A program made the position numbers and the translations under genes. A model generated the notes under the pieces. The model saw nothing but the letters and a program-made list of their open reading frames with translations, had not been told where the DNA came from and searched no databases. Below, piece by piece: positions 8,121 to 16,307 of a DNA stretch of 32,447 nucleotides. The stretch is from an uncultured Ruminococcus sp. Its GTDB lineage: Bacteria; Bacillota; Clostridia; Oscillospirales; Ruminococcaceae. Numbering within the stretch: position 1 is the first letter of the stretch; every line of letters begins with the position of its first letter. The stretch covers positions 1 through 32,447 of the forward strand of contig CANOIR010000024.1 in assembly GCA_947566125.1 (NCBI GenBank), given 5' to 3'.

Positions 8121-9155
8121 TTATTTAAGGATTACGCCTTCTGTGGACTCAACAAGCTCACCAAGGATATATGCCTCTTCGCCAGATTCATTTAAAATTC
8201 TTACAGCCTTATCAGCCTCTTCCTGTGGTACACTTACTATCATTCCTACACCCATATTAAATGTATTGAACATATCATGCTCCGGAATTTGTCCTGTTTT
8301 TGCAATAAGGTCAAATATAGGCAGTACCTGTACATTACGCTTTTCAATATAAGCTGCAAGATTCTTAGGAAGCGATCTTGGAATATTTTCATAAAATCCG
8401 CCGCCTGTAATATGAGCTATAGATTTTACATTGACCTGCTTAAGAAGTGAGAGAATTGGTTTTACATAAATCTTTGTAGGTGTAAGCAGACAAGAACCAA
8501 GTGTTGTTCCAAGATCCGGTGAATGTCTTGCAAGGTTCTGTTCGTTAATTGTAAATACTTTACGAACAAGTGAGAAACCATTTGAATGTACGCCGCTTGA
8601 CTTCAATGCAATAAGAACATCGCCTGCTTTTTGAGTGTCTGGATTCAAAACCTTATTTTTATCCACAACACCAACTGCAAAACCTGCAACATCATATTCA
8701 TCTACAGGGTAGAAACCAGGCATTTCAGCTGTTTCTCCGCCTACTAATGCACAGCCGGACTGTACACAGCCATCAGCGATACCTGATACAATAGAAGCTA
8801 CTTTTTCAGGAACATTCTTTCCAAGAGCAATATAATCAAGAAAGAACTGAGGCTTAGCTCCACAGCATATAATGTCATTTACACACATAGCTACACAGTC
8901 AATACCAATAGTATCGTGCTTATCCATTAAAAATGCAATTTTAAGCTTTGTTCCTACACCGTCAGTACCTGAAACCAGTACCGGCTTTTCGATGTCTGTT
9001 AAATCAAGTTCAAACAGACCTCCAAATCCGCCAATACCTGTAAGTACACCTGATGTCATTGTTCTTGCAATATGTTCTTTCATAAGAGATACTGCTTTAT
9101 AACCAGCTGTTACATCTACGCCAGCCTTTTTATAGCTTTCAGAATAGCTTTCCAT
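8121..9155 (-). CDS. purM: Phosphoribosylformylglycinamidine cyclo-ligase (AIR synthetase)
   Basis: A 344-residue enzyme of the PurM/PurL ATP-binding superfamily that makes aminoimidazole ribotide from FGAM and ATP (fifth step). Typical elements are DVTAGYKAV near residue 14, [15 protein letters not shown] (about 61-75), [13 protein letters not shown] (about 137-149) and [14 protein letters not shown] (about 248-261). Full length. The ATG follows GGAGGTTTAA. It is separated from purF by a 143-base AT-rich gap, the longest gap inside the operon, which could allow a separate mRNA processing or regulatory step. Confidence 0.97.
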   Translation of the reverse strand: MESYSESYKKAGVDVTAGYKAVSLMKEHIARTMTSGVLTGIGGFGGLFELDLTDIEKPVLVSGTDGVGTKLKIAFLMDKHDTIGIDCVAMCVNDIICCGAKPQFFLDYIALGKNVPEKVASIVSGIADGCVQSGCALVGGETAEMPGFYPVDEYDVAGFAVGVVDKNKVLNPDTQKAGDVLIALKSSGVHSNGFSLVRKVFTINEQNLARHSPDLGTTLGSCLLTPTKIYVKPILSLLKQVNVKSIAHITGGGFYENIPRSLPKNLAAYIEKRNVQVLPIFDLIAKTGQIPEHDMFNTFNMGVGMIVSVPQEEADKAVRILNESGEEAYILGELVESTEGVILK

Positions 9156-9184
9156 TTAAACCTCCATGGTTGTTTATTTATCGG

Positions 9185-9220
9185 TTGATTTACTTATATA
9201 TATTGATTTACTTATATATA
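9185..9220. repeat. Perfect 18-bp tandem duplication in the purF-purM gap
   Basis: The unit TTGATTTACTTATATATA occurs twice head to tail with no mismatch (9185-9202 and 9203-9220). It lies in the 143-base spacer between the purF stop and the purM ribosome site. It is AT-rich; replication slippage is the simplest origin and no function is evident. Confidence 0.85.
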
Positions 9221-9241
9221 ATTATATAAAATTTTCATTTG

Positions 9242-9265
9242 CTCTTTTATTAGAATATAAAAGAG
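9242..9265. other. AT-rich inverted repeat between purF and purM
   Basis: CTCTTTTA (9242-9249) and TAAAAGAG (9258-9265) form an eight-base-pair hairpin with an 8-nt loop. On the minus strand it lies 34 bases after the purF stop. There are only two G/C pairs and no T-run directly after it, so it is at best a weak attenuator or RNA-processing hairpin. Confidence 0.35.
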
Positions 9266-9298
9266 AATTTATAATTATATTTTACTTGAAAAATGCAC

Positions 9299-10720
9299 TT
9301 ATTCATTGCCTGTCCAACAATAAGTACAAAGCTCACATTCCGGCTTGCCTATTGCCTTTACAATGCCGTCAAGAGATTGAAACTCAAGTGATGTAAGTTT
9401 GAGTCTTCTGCATATATCATCTCTTAATATTTTTCCACGCTCTGTAGATGAATCTGCATATTCATTGATATATTTCAAACCTTCTATTCCCTCATGTTCA
9501 TCTATTATTTGTCTTGCAATAAGTTCAAGCTCAGATGTGCTTCTTGAGAAATTGAGATATTTGCAGCCATACATAATTGGTGGACAAGCAGAACGCATGT
9601 GTACTTCCTTTGCACCGTTTTCGTACAGAAACTCTACTGTTTCACGCATTTGCGTACCTCGTACAATGCTGTCATCTACAAACAAAAGCTTTTTTCCTCT
9701 GATAAGCTCCGGAACAGGAAGGAGCTTCATCTTAGCAACTTTATTTCTCATTGACTGATTTGTCGGCATAAAGCTTCTTGACCATGTGGGAGTGTACTTG
9801 ATAAATGGTCTTGCAAATGGAATACCGCTTTTATTTGCATATCCTATTGCATGAGGAACACCTGAATCAGGAACACCGCAAACATAATCAACATCAGGAA
9901 GTTTTCCGTTTTTCATATCATACTCAGCCATTATTTCGCCGTTTTTAGTACGCATCATTTCAACGTTTATACCTTCATAGCAAGCATTAGGATAACCATA
10001 ATATGTCCAAAGAAATGCACATATTTTATTGCATGAACTTCCCTTGTCAAGAATTTTTATTTCATCTTTTGTAAGCTTTACTATTTCACCAGGACTTAAT
10101 TCATACTCAGTTTCAAAACCAAGCTTCTGGTAAGAAAATGATTCAAATGCAAAACAATATCCATCTGAACGCTTTCCAATTAAAATAGGCAGTCTGCCAT
10201 ATTTATCCCTTGCAAGAATTATAGAATCTTCTGTCATTATCGCAAGCGACACAGTACCTTCTATTTTGTCCTGAGCATATTTTATGCCTTCTGTAAATGT
10301 ACTTTTCTGTGCAATGAGAGCTGCTATAAGTCCACATGAATTTATACTGCCGCTGCTCATTGTTTCAAAATTCTGACAACCATTTTCAAGAAGTTCGTCA
10401 GACAACTCTTTAGCATTTGTTATAATTCCAATAGAACATATTGCATATAGACCAAGCTTGGAGCGAACCATTATCGGCTGAGGATCGGTATCGCTTATAC
10501 AGCCTATGCATATAGATCCACGCATATTTTCAATGTCTTTTTCAAATTTAGTACGAAAAGGAGAATTTTCAATGCTGTGAATATTTCTTTGAAAACCAAG
10601 CTCTGATGAATATGATGTCATTCCACCTCTTCTTGTTCCTAAATGAGAATGAAAGTCAGTTCCAAAAAACACATCGGAAATGCAATCATTTGACGAAACT
10701 GCACCAAAAAATCCACCCAT
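9299..10720 (-). CDS. purF: PurF-type amidophosphoribosyltransferase with degenerate glutaminase domain
   Basis: A 473-residue PurF homologue, first enzyme of purine synthesis (PRPP to phosphoribosylamine). The phosphoribosyltransferase half looks intact: GVPDSG (282-287) and the PRPP loop FVDDSIVRGT (347-356). The cysteines matching the Fe-S ligands of B. subtilis PurF remain (C234, C386, and C462/C465/C468 in ECELCTYCWTGNE). The N-terminal glutaminase half is degenerate. Normal PurF matures to an N-terminal catalytic Cys, but this protein begins MGGFFGAVSS, so Gly takes that place. The Arg of GHVRYAT is lost (CIGCISDTD, 71-79), the HNG oxyanion motif reads SIGIITN (96-102), and the Asp of the SSDTE motif appears replaced (SSGSINS, 122-128). 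The start is secure: GGAGAA lies 8 bases before the ATG, 5 bases after the purC stop. Likely ammonia-dependent, or served by a partner amidotransferase. Confidence 0.92.
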   Translation of the reverse strand: MGGFFGAVSSNDCISDVFFGTDFHSHLGTRRGGMTSYSSELGFQRNIHSIENSPFRTKFEKDIENMRGSICIGCISDTDPQPIMVRSKLGLYAICSIGIITNAKELSDELLENGCQNFETMSSGSINSCGLIAALIAQKSTFTEGIKYAQDKIEGTVSLAIMTEDSIILARDKYGRLPILIGKRSDGYCFAFESFSYQKLGFETEYELSPGEIVKLTKDEIKILDKGSSCNKICAFLWTYYGYPNACYEGINVEMMRTKNGEIMAEYDMKNGKLPDVDYVCGVPDSGVPHAIGYANKSGIPFARPFIKYTPTWSRSFMPTNQSMRNKVAKMKLLPVPELIRGKKLLFVDDSIVRGTQMRETVEFLYENGAKEVHMRSACPPIMYGCKYLNFSRSTSELELIARQIIDEHEGIEGLKYINEYADSSTERGKILRDDICRRLKLTSLEFQSLDGIVKAIGKPECELCTYCWTGNE

Positions 10721-10725
10721 AGTAA

Positions 10726-11445
10726 TTATTCTCCAAATATTCTTCTCATTACTTCTTGATAAGCTTCTTCTGTACCGCCCATATCTCTGCGGAAACGATC
10801 CTTATCAAGTTTTTCATTTGTATTTACGTCCCAAAGACGGCAAGTATCAGGAGAAATTTCATCGGCAAGAATAATTGTTCCATCAGAGAGTTTGCCGAAT
10901 TCGATCTTGAAATCAATAAGCTTAATACCAATGTTCAAGAAGAACTTCTTAAGGAATTCATTTACCTTTCTGGTATAATTCTTTATTATATCAATTTCTT
11001 CCTGTGTTGCAAGACCAAGTGCCAATGCATAATCATCATTGATAAATGGATCGCCAAGATCATCGTTCTTATAGCTGAATTCAACAATTGGACAAAGCAG
11101 ATCTTTACCTTCTTCAACGCCCATTCTCTTAGAAAAACTTCCTGCTGCAACATTACGTACAATAACTTCAAGCGGAACTATCTCCACCTGCTTTACAGCA
11201 GTTTCACGATCTGACAACTCTTCAACGAGATGTGTAGGAACGCCCTCTTTTTCAAGCTGCTTCATGAGATAATTTGCCATCTTGTTATTGATAACACCCT
11301 TGCCCATGATTGTACCTTTTTTCTCGCCGTTAAAAGCTGTTGCATCGTCCTTGTAATCAACAATTACAACACCTGGTACATTTGTAGTGAAAACTTTCTT
11401 TGCCTTTCCTTCGTAGAGCTGCTCTACCTTCTCATAATTTGCCAT
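10726..11445 (-). CDS. purC: SAICAR synthetase (phosphoribosylaminoimidazole-succinocarboxamide synthase)
   Basis: A 239-residue enzyme that couples aspartate to CAIR with ATP (seventh step of the pathway). It shows [11 protein letters not shown] near the N-terminus, [17 protein letters not shown] (about 86-102) and LIDFKIEFG (about 173-181). The residues [12 protein letters not shown] (about 193-204) close the active site. I start it at the ATG at 11445 ([13 protein letters not shown]), because GGAGG lies 8 bases upstream; an in-frame ATG five codons earlier overlaps that ribosome site and is unlikely. Length is typical for the bacterial monofunctional enzyme. Confidence 0.96.
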   Translation of the reverse strand: MANYEKVEQLYEGKAKKVFTTNVPGVVIVDYKDDATAFNGEKKGTIMGKGVINNKMANYLMKQLEKEGVPTHLVEELSDRETAVKQVEIVPLEVIVRNVAAGSFSKRMGVEEGKDLLCPIVEFSYKNDDLGDPFINDDYALALGLATQEEIDIIKNYTRKVNEFLKKFFLNIGIKLIDFKIEFGKLSDGTIILADEISPDTCRLWDVNTNEKLDKDRFRRDMGGTEEAYQEVMRRIFGE

Positions 11446-11490
11446 TGTAATATCCTCCATGCTTTTATTTATTTGATTTTAAAAACTTTT

Positions 11491-11985
11491 TTATTTCAGG
11501 TTTTCCTGAAGTTTTTTATCTTTAGCAATTACGCCTTCTTCCATATCCTTCTTCTTGGCTGCAAGTTTTTCTGCCAAAGAATCATCAGATACAGCAAGCA
11601 TTTGTACTGCCAAAATAGCAGCATTGGCCGCACCATCTATAGCAACTGTAGCTACAGGGATTCCTGTAGGCATTTGAACGGTGGCCAGAAGTGCATCAAG
11701 TCCATCAAGAGTGCTTGATTTTATAGGAATACCTATTACTGGAAGTGTTGTGTGTCCAGCAATAACACCTGCAAGATGAGCTGCCTTTCCTGCTGCTGCT
11801 ATGATAACACCAAAACCATTTTCTTTAGCATTACCAGCAAAATCTGCAACAAGCTTTGGTGAACGATGAGCTGACATAACATGAGCTTCATATGGAACAC
11901 CATAATTTTCAAGCTCTGCAAATGCCGCTTTAACTATTGGCAAGTCACTGTCACTGCCCATAATAATTGCAACTTTTTTTGACAT
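11491..11985 (-). CDS. purE: N5-carboxyaminoimidazole ribonucleotide mutase (class I PurE)
   Basis: A 164-residue protein, first gene of the purine operon, which moves the carboxyl group of N5-CAIR to give CAIR (sixth step). It has the substrate loop IMGSDSDLP (residues 8-16), SAHRSPKLV (about 37-45) and VQMPTGIPVATVAI, which fit class I PurE. Class I enzymes normally work with PurK, and no purK is in the window. I place the start at the ATG at 11985 behind GAGGG; a GTG seven codons upstream has no ribosome site. Only about 67 bases separate it from the WG-repeat gene. They are AT-rich with several TATAAT-like boxes, but no -35 box I would defend and no room for a purine riboswitch. Confidence 0.95.
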   Translation of the reverse strand: MSKKVAIIMGSDSDLPIVKAAFAELENYGVPYEAHVMSAHRSPKLVADFAGNAKENGFGVIIAAAGKAAHLAGVIAGHTTLPVIGIPIKSSTLDGLDALLATVQMPTGIPVATVAIDGAANAAILAVQMLAVSDDSLAEKLAAKKKDMEEGVIAKDKKLQENLK

Positions 11986-12052
11986 ATTACCCTCTTTTCT
12001 TCGCACTGTAGTACGATTATATTATTATAATTATTTTATATTTTATAACATA

Positions 12053-13021
12053 TTATAAATTATCACTTATAAAAGCATCATTTATCAGCCATTCACCGGT
12101 TTTATTTTTCTTAAAGCTGATAAACAGCGGGACAGTTTGTAATTCGTTCTCATTCTCAAATGGTATGAGTAATTCTATTCTAAAATAAAGGACATTTTTC
12201 TCATTGCTGTCAACTGTATAAAAATAAGCATTATCCGAAATTTTGCCCTTCCATAAATGTTCATGTTCCACTAACAGACTTATTTCACTTAAGGCATCTA
12301 CATATGTTATTTCCGGTAAATGTTCTGTTTTATTTCTTCTAAAAGCATCAAGAAATAATATAACCTTATCTCCCATATCTTCCCACTGCTTACTTTCCAT
12401 AAATGACAAAACATCTTCATCATCAACTGAAAGTTCAAGCTTTATAGGTCTTTTGCTTCTTGGCATCTCCGCCTTTATAAGCACGACCTCATCGCCTTGA
12501 TCATATGTGAATTTATCTTCTCCTCTTGTTATGCAAAGATTATTATCATCAACAATATAACTGTCAGCACTAAAGGGAAAAAGAAGTTCAAAGTTATTTC
12601 CATAGAACAAATATTCACCTGTATCATCAATTTTTGCTGAATACACATAATCACTAAGCTGTTTTATTTCACTATATACAAACGGAACTATTATATCACC
12701 CTTACAATCTATTACGCCATAAAGTGAATTACTGCGTACAATGATTTTCGCCATAAAAAAATCACTGCATATTTGAGTAAGTTCTGTCCATTCAGGCTCT
12801 AAAATAACAGCACCGCTTGAATCTCTTAATCCAAACAATCCGCTTTTGTCTTTGAAAACATAAGCAGAAGACTGGTCGCTCCCTGCTTTAGATGAAGAAT
12901 AATTATAAGGTGTACTTTCAACATCTTTTCCAACATTTATATAGAACATAATGATAGCCGTTCCAATGGATATAAGAACTATCATTAGAAATATCATTAT
13001 AATCCTTGAATGTCTATTCAT
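12053..13021 (-). CDS. Membrane-anchored WG-repeat-like protein of unknown function
   Basis: A 322-residue protein. A single N-terminal membrane helix (about residues 7-30, IIMIFLMIVLISIGTAII) follows a short basic cytoplasmic tail, with no Lys-Ser-type cleavage site, so it is probably an anchored extracytoplasmic protein. Residues about 52-150 hold two or three WG-like repeats (KDKSGLFGLRDSSGAVILEP, then SLYGVIDCKGDIIVPFVYSE), degenerate because Trp-Gly is replaced by Phe-Gly or Tyr-Gly. The C-terminal half (about 190-322) is acidic and is not recognised. The start is taken at the ATG at 13021, which shares one base with the stop of the glycosyltransferase gene (TGATG); a TTG one codon earlier is possible. 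The overlap implies coupled translation and perhaps a joint role at the cell surface. Confidence 0.8.
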   Translation of the reverse strand: MNRHSRIIMIFLMIVLISIGTAIIMFYINVGKDVESTPYNYSSSKAGSDQSSAYVFKDKSGLFGLRDSSGAVILEPEWTELTQICSDFFMAKIIVRSNSLYGVIDCKGDIIVPFVYSEIKQLSDYVYSAKIDDTGEYLFYGNNFELLFPFSADSYIVDDNNLCITRGEDKFTYDQGDEVVLIKAEMPRSKRPIKLELSVDDEDVLSFMESKQWEDMGDKVILFLDAFRRNKTEHLPEITYVDALSEISLLVEHEHLWKGKISDNAYFYTVDSNEKNVLYFRIELLIPFENENELQTVPLFISFKKNKTGEWLINDAFISDNL

Positions 13022-14007
13022 CAATCTTTATAGCTCTGGCTGAGATCATTTTGATTTTTATGTGCATCTTCTTCAGTTTCATGAATTAAATAAATAGGTC
13101 TTTTCTTTGACTCCAAATAAGTTTTTGAAAGATACTGACCAAGTATACCTATGCAAAACAGCTGTAATCCACCCATCATCAGTATAATGCATATTGTAGT
13201 AGTATATCCCTGTACAGGATCGCCAAACGCAAGCCATTTTATAACAGTCACAATTATCATTATAAGTGATATGATAAAACTAAGTATTCCAAGAAATGAT
13301 GAGATTGCAAGCGGTGCTGTAGAAAATGCGAATATACCTTCCAAAGAATATTTAAACAATGATTTGAACGACCATGTTGTATTGCCGGCTGCACGTTCAA
13401 CATTTTCATAAGGTATATATTTTGTTCTAAAGCCTACCCAACTGAATATTCCTTTTGAAAAACGATTGTACTCTTTCATAGAAAGAATAGCATCCACCAT
13501 TTTTCTTGTCATAAAACGAAAATCCTGGGCACCGTCAACTATTTCTGTTTGGGAAATTTTATTCATGATCTTATAGAACTGTCTTGAAAACCATGAACGA
13601 ATTTTAGATTCACCTTTACGGCTTACTCTTCTTGTAGTTGCACAATCATATTCGCCGCTTAAAACGTATTCATACATCTGAGGGATAAATGCCGGAGGAT
13701 GCTGTAAATCTGCATCCATTATAACTACATAATCCCCTTTTGCATTTTGCAATCCTGCATACATTCCCGCTTCTTTGCCAAAGTTTCTTGAAAAAGAAAT
13801 ATATCTTACGCACTTATCTTTTAATGCAAGCTCTCTTAGTTCGTTTAATGTATTATCTTTTGAACCATCATTTATAAATAAAAGCTCAAATTCAGTATCC
13901 GGATGCTTGTCTTTTATTTGTGCCATAACTTTATTTATTTCTTTGTAAAACAAAGGAAGAACTTCTTGTTCATTATAGCACGGCACTACTATTGATATAA
14001 GCTGCAT
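13021..14007 (-). CDS. GT2-family glycosyltransferase with C-terminal membrane helices (GtrB/DPM1-like)
   Basis: A 328-residue enzyme of the polyprenyl-phosphate sugar transferase group. The GT-A domain (about 5-225) has ISIVVPCYNEQEVLP at the N-terminus, FINDGSKDNT (about 49-58) and the metal-binding DADLQHPP (about 98-105). QDFRFMTRKMVDAIL and SWVGFRTKYIPYE are typical of the GtrB/YkcC/DPM1 class. Two membrane helices follow (about 236-258 and 270-292), and then a polar tail. Family members load glucose or another sugar onto undecaprenyl phosphate for envelope glycans or teichoic acid decoration. The sugar cannot be told from sequence. The ATG follows GCGAGGGCAAATGCT. It is translationally coupled to the WG-repeat protein downstream. 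Confidence 0.92.
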   Translation of the reverse strand: MQLISIVVPCYNEQEVLPLFYKEINKVMAQIKDKHPDTEFELLFINDGSKDNTLNELRELALKDKCVRYISFSRNFGKEAGMYAGLQNAKGDYVVIMDADLQHPPAFIPQMYEYVLSGEYDCATTRRVSRKGESKIRSWFSRQFYKIMNKISQTEIVDGAQDFRFMTRKMVDAILSMKEYNRFSKGIFSWVGFRTKYIPYENVERAAGNTTWSFKSLFKYSLEGIFAFSTAPLAISSFLGILSFIISLIMIIVTVIKWLAFGDPVQGYTTTICIILMMGGLQLFCIGILGQYLSKTYLESKKRPIYLIHETEEDAHKNQNDLSQSYKD

Positions 14008-14133
14008 AGCATTTGCCCTCGCTTTATACTATTTATTATATTATTACAATATACAGTCACATTTTTACATTTATCTGACTGCACCATTCACAATCTATAT
14101 TATAACATATCTTTTTTGGCTTTACAAGTCATT

Positions 14134-14436
14134 TTAGAAAAAATCTGCCGGATTTTCATCATTTACAGCTAAAACTTTTACAGAATCCTTAAAATCGCTG
14201 ACCAGAACACCTTCCACACAAGCACCGCTTACAAAACCAAGCATACTGGGGTAAATGTCTTCATTGAGATAAAAACTTGAAACTCCGTTTTCAGTACGCA
14301 CTCCTGCATCGTATACATAATCCGCATAAAAGAATCTTATAAGGACATTTTCCCCTCTTTTTTTTCTCATAAATGCAATTATATCTGACATTTTAACATC
14401 TACAGGCTCAAAATCATAAACATCAAATGGTCCCAC
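14134..14436 (-). CDS. Small protein of unknown function
   Basis: About 100 residues, acidic, with no signal peptide, membrane helix or motif that I recognise. It has alternating strand-like stretches (NVLIRFFYADYVYDAG, then VEGVLVSDF) that suggest a small beta-rich soluble domain. I place the start at the GTG at 14436, since AAAGGAAG lies 8-9 bases upstream; a longer frame from a TTG at 14466 has no ribosome site. It has its own well-formed promoter at 14511-14539. The gap to the glycosyltransferase gene (126 bases) shows no clear terminator. Real-gene status rests on the promoter, the ribosome site and an open frame with coding-like composition. Confidence 0.7.
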   Translation of the reverse strand: MGPFDVYDFEPVDVKMSDIIAFMRKKRGENVLIRFFYADYVYDAGVRTENGVSSFYLNEDIYPSMLGFVSGACVEGVLVSDFKDSVKVLAVNDENPADFF

Positions 14437-14510
14437 TATAGACAACTTCCTTTCTGAACTTTTCAATTATTAAATTTTATCATAATTTGATATTATCATC
14501 AAACGAATCT

Positions 14511-14539
14511 ATTATATCACATTATTCCTGTAATTGCAA
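14511..14539 (-). promoter_or_regulatory. Sigma-A-type promoter of the small orphan gene
   Basis: On the minus strand: -35 TTGCAA (14539-14534, four of six consensus bases), 17-bp spacer, -10 TATAAT (14516-14511, perfect). The expected start is near 14505, giving a leader of about 70 bases that contains a small TTTGAT/ATCAAA inverted repeat. The rest of 14437-14725 is AT-rich divergent promoter DNA with no other gene. Confidence 0.65.
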
Positions 14540-14638
14540 GAAATGGTTTTTATGCTTTTTTATATAATTAAATATAAATTTAAAATATTTATCAAAATGA
14601 AAACAATTGCTAATATTATTAAACTTTTCTATAAATTA

Positions 14639-14668
14639 TTGACAAAATATATGAAGCAATGATATAAT
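14639..14668 (+). promoter_or_regulatory. Sigma-A-type promoter of the AGCS symporter gene
   Basis: Perfect -35 TTGACA (14639-14644) and perfect -10 TATAAT (14663-14668) with an 18-bp spacer, about 57 bases before the start codon. Confidence 0.8.
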
Positions 14669-14725
14669 TAGTAATATTGTGCCAAAACAGCAAAATTTAA
14701 ATCAAATGAAAGGGATGAATAAAAA

Positions 14726-16141
14726 ATGGAAAAATTCAGTGAATTTCTAACATCAGTAGATGATTTTGTATGGGGTATACCTCTTATAGTACTCATTATG
14801 ACGTGTGGAATCATTCTAACGATCAGAGGAAGAGGGCTTCAGTTTAGACATCTTGGCAAAGCACTTAAATTCATGGTTAAAAATGAAAATGACGGCGATG
14901 GAGAAGTATCCAGTTTTGCAGCACTTTGTACTGCTTTATCTGCTACTATCGGCACAGGCAATATCGTAGGTGTGGCAACCGCTATTGCAGCAGGCGGTAC
15001 GGGGGCACTTTTCTGGATGATCATTGCGGCATTGTTAGGTATGGCCACTAAATATACTGAGGGATTTCTCGCAATAAAATATCGAAAAGTAGATTCTGAA
15101 GGACATTATTTAGGAGGTCCGTTCTATTATATAGAAAATGGAATGGGCAAAAATTTTAAATGGCTTGCAAAATTATTTGCAATTTTCGGAGTATTTGTAG
15201 GGATGTTTGGTATTGGTACTTTTACTCAAATAAACGGAATCACTTCTGCTGTAAATAATTTTTTCACATCAGATATAGCTTTTACAATTGGTGGTGAATA
15301 TGAAATATCATGGGCTACAATTATTGCAGGTCTTATTGTAACGATTTTTGCAGCACTCGTTATAATAGGAGGTATAAAACGTATATCAAAAGTATCTGAA
15401 ATTATAGTACCATTTATGGCAGTACTTTACATATTATTTGCACTGCTGCTTATTATTATGAATATCACAAAAATTCCAAGTGCTGTATCAACAATTATAA
15501 AAAGTGCATTTGGACTTGACGCTGTCGCAGGCGGTGCTCTTGGTTCTATGATGATAGCAATGCAAAAGGGTGTTGCAAGAGGTATTTTCTCAAACGAAGC
15601 TGGTCTTGGTTCAGCACCTATAGCTGCTGCTGCCGCTCAGACAAAAGAACCTGTACGTCAGGGCTTGGTTACAATGACTGGTACATTTATTGACACTGTT
15701 GTAGTTTGTACAATGACTGGTCTTTCAATCGTTATTTCCGGAGCTTATCTTAATCCCGAACTTGAAGGCGTTGAGATAACTACTGCCGCATTTCAAAGCG
15801 GACTTCCATTCCCATCTCAAGTCACAGCATTTATTCTGATGATATGTCTTATATTCTTTGCATTTACAACTATATTAGGATGGAGCTATTATTCAGAAAG
15901 ATGTCTTGCATACCTTACAGGTTCTAAAAGATCAGTTACCATTGTTTTCAGGTGGCTCTATATTCTGGCTATATTTATCGGACCTTATCTTACTGTTTCT
16001 GCTGTATGGACTATAGCAGATATATTCAACGGACTTATGGCGCTTCCTAATATAATTGCTCTTATAGTTCTTTCAGGCGTTATGGCAAAAGATTCAAAAG
16101 CATATTTTAAGAAAAATAAACTCGGTGCAAATATTGAATAA
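14726..16141 (+). CDS. Sodium:alanine/glycine symporter (AGCS family)
   Basis: A 471-residue inner-membrane transporter, full length for the alanine-or-glycine:cation symporter family, which imports small amino acids with Na+ (or H+). There are about 10-11 hydrophobic helices. The family signature GTGNIVGVATAIAAGGTGAL lies near residues 78-97, ARGIFSNEAGLGSAPIAAAA (about 284-303) is the second strongly conserved block, and TTILGWSYYSERCLAYL sits near the C-terminal third. The ATG follows AAAGGGATGAAT. It has its own consensus promoter and an intrinsic terminator straight after the stop, so it is a single-gene unit. Substrate (Ala, Gly, or possibly Gln) is not resolved. Confidence 0.95.
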   Translation: MEKFSEFLTSVDDFVWGIPLIVLIMTCGIILTIRGRGLQFRHLGKALKFMVKNENDGDGEVSSFAALCTALSATIGTGNIVGVATAIAAGGTGALFWMIIAALLGMATKYTEGFLAIKYRKVDSEGHYLGGPFYYIENGMGKNFKWLAKLFAIFGVFVGMFGIGTFTQINGITSAVNNFFTSDIAFTIGGEYEISWATIIAGLIVTIFAALVIIGGIKRISKVSEIIVPFMAVLYILFALLLIIMNITKIPSAVSTIIKSAFGLDAVAGGALGSMMIAMQKGVARGIFSNEAGLGSAPIAAAAAQTKEPVRQGLVTMTGTFIDTVVVCTMTGLSIVISGAYLNPELEGVEITTAAFQSGLPFPSQVTAFILMICLIFFAFTTILGWSYYSERCLAYLTGSKRSVTIVFRWLYILAIFIGPYLTVSAVWTIADIFNGLMALPNIIALIVLSGVMAKDSKAYFKKNKLGANIE

Positions 16142-16159
16142 AATTAAATTATTAAATTC

Positions 16160-16198
16160 GAGCTGTTGCAACTCAAATCTCTGCAACAGCTCCTTTTA
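16160..16198 (+). terminator. Rho-independent terminator after the symporter gene
   Basis: Eleven-pair perfect stem GAGCTGTTGCA (16160-16170) / TGCAACAGCTC (16182-16192), an 11-nt loop, then CTTTTAT. It lies about 20 bases past the stop codon. Its core (16163-16190) matches 100-127 at 26 of 28 positions. Confidence 0.88.
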
Positions 16199-16227
16199 TA
16201 ACAAATTGAAAAAGCCTATAAATTCTG

Positions 16228-16256
16228 TTGACATTTCTTCGTTATATATGTATAAT
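16228..16256 (+). promoter_or_regulatory. Consensus sigma-A promoter of the GH9 cellulase gene
   Basis: Perfect -35 TTGACA (16228-16233), 17-bp spacer, perfect -10 TATAAT (16251-16256). Transcription should begin near 16263, giving a leader of about 45 bases to the ATG at 16308. Both boxes at full consensus with optimal spacing suggest high basal expression unless repressed. Confidence 0.88.
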
Positions 16257-16307
16257 AATAAATATAAAATGCATTATAATAAATATTATTATGAAAGGAT
16301 TATAAAA

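Noticed and set aside
11986..12006. GTG start for purE seven codons upstream
   Set aside because: No ribosome site in front of it, while the ATG at 11985 has GAGGG and gives the standard PurE N-terminus.
11986..12052. Purine riboswitch or PurR box upstream of purE
   Set aside because: The gap is only about 67 bases, AT-rich, and shows no purine aptamer core; no convincing -35/-10 pair either.
16125..16307. Upstream extension of the GH9 open frame by 61 codons
   Set aside because: It overlaps the end of the symporter gene, the terminator hairpin and the GH9 promoter, and would place Asn/Lys/Tyr-rich residues before a perfect signal peptide. The ATG at 16308 has the ribosome site.
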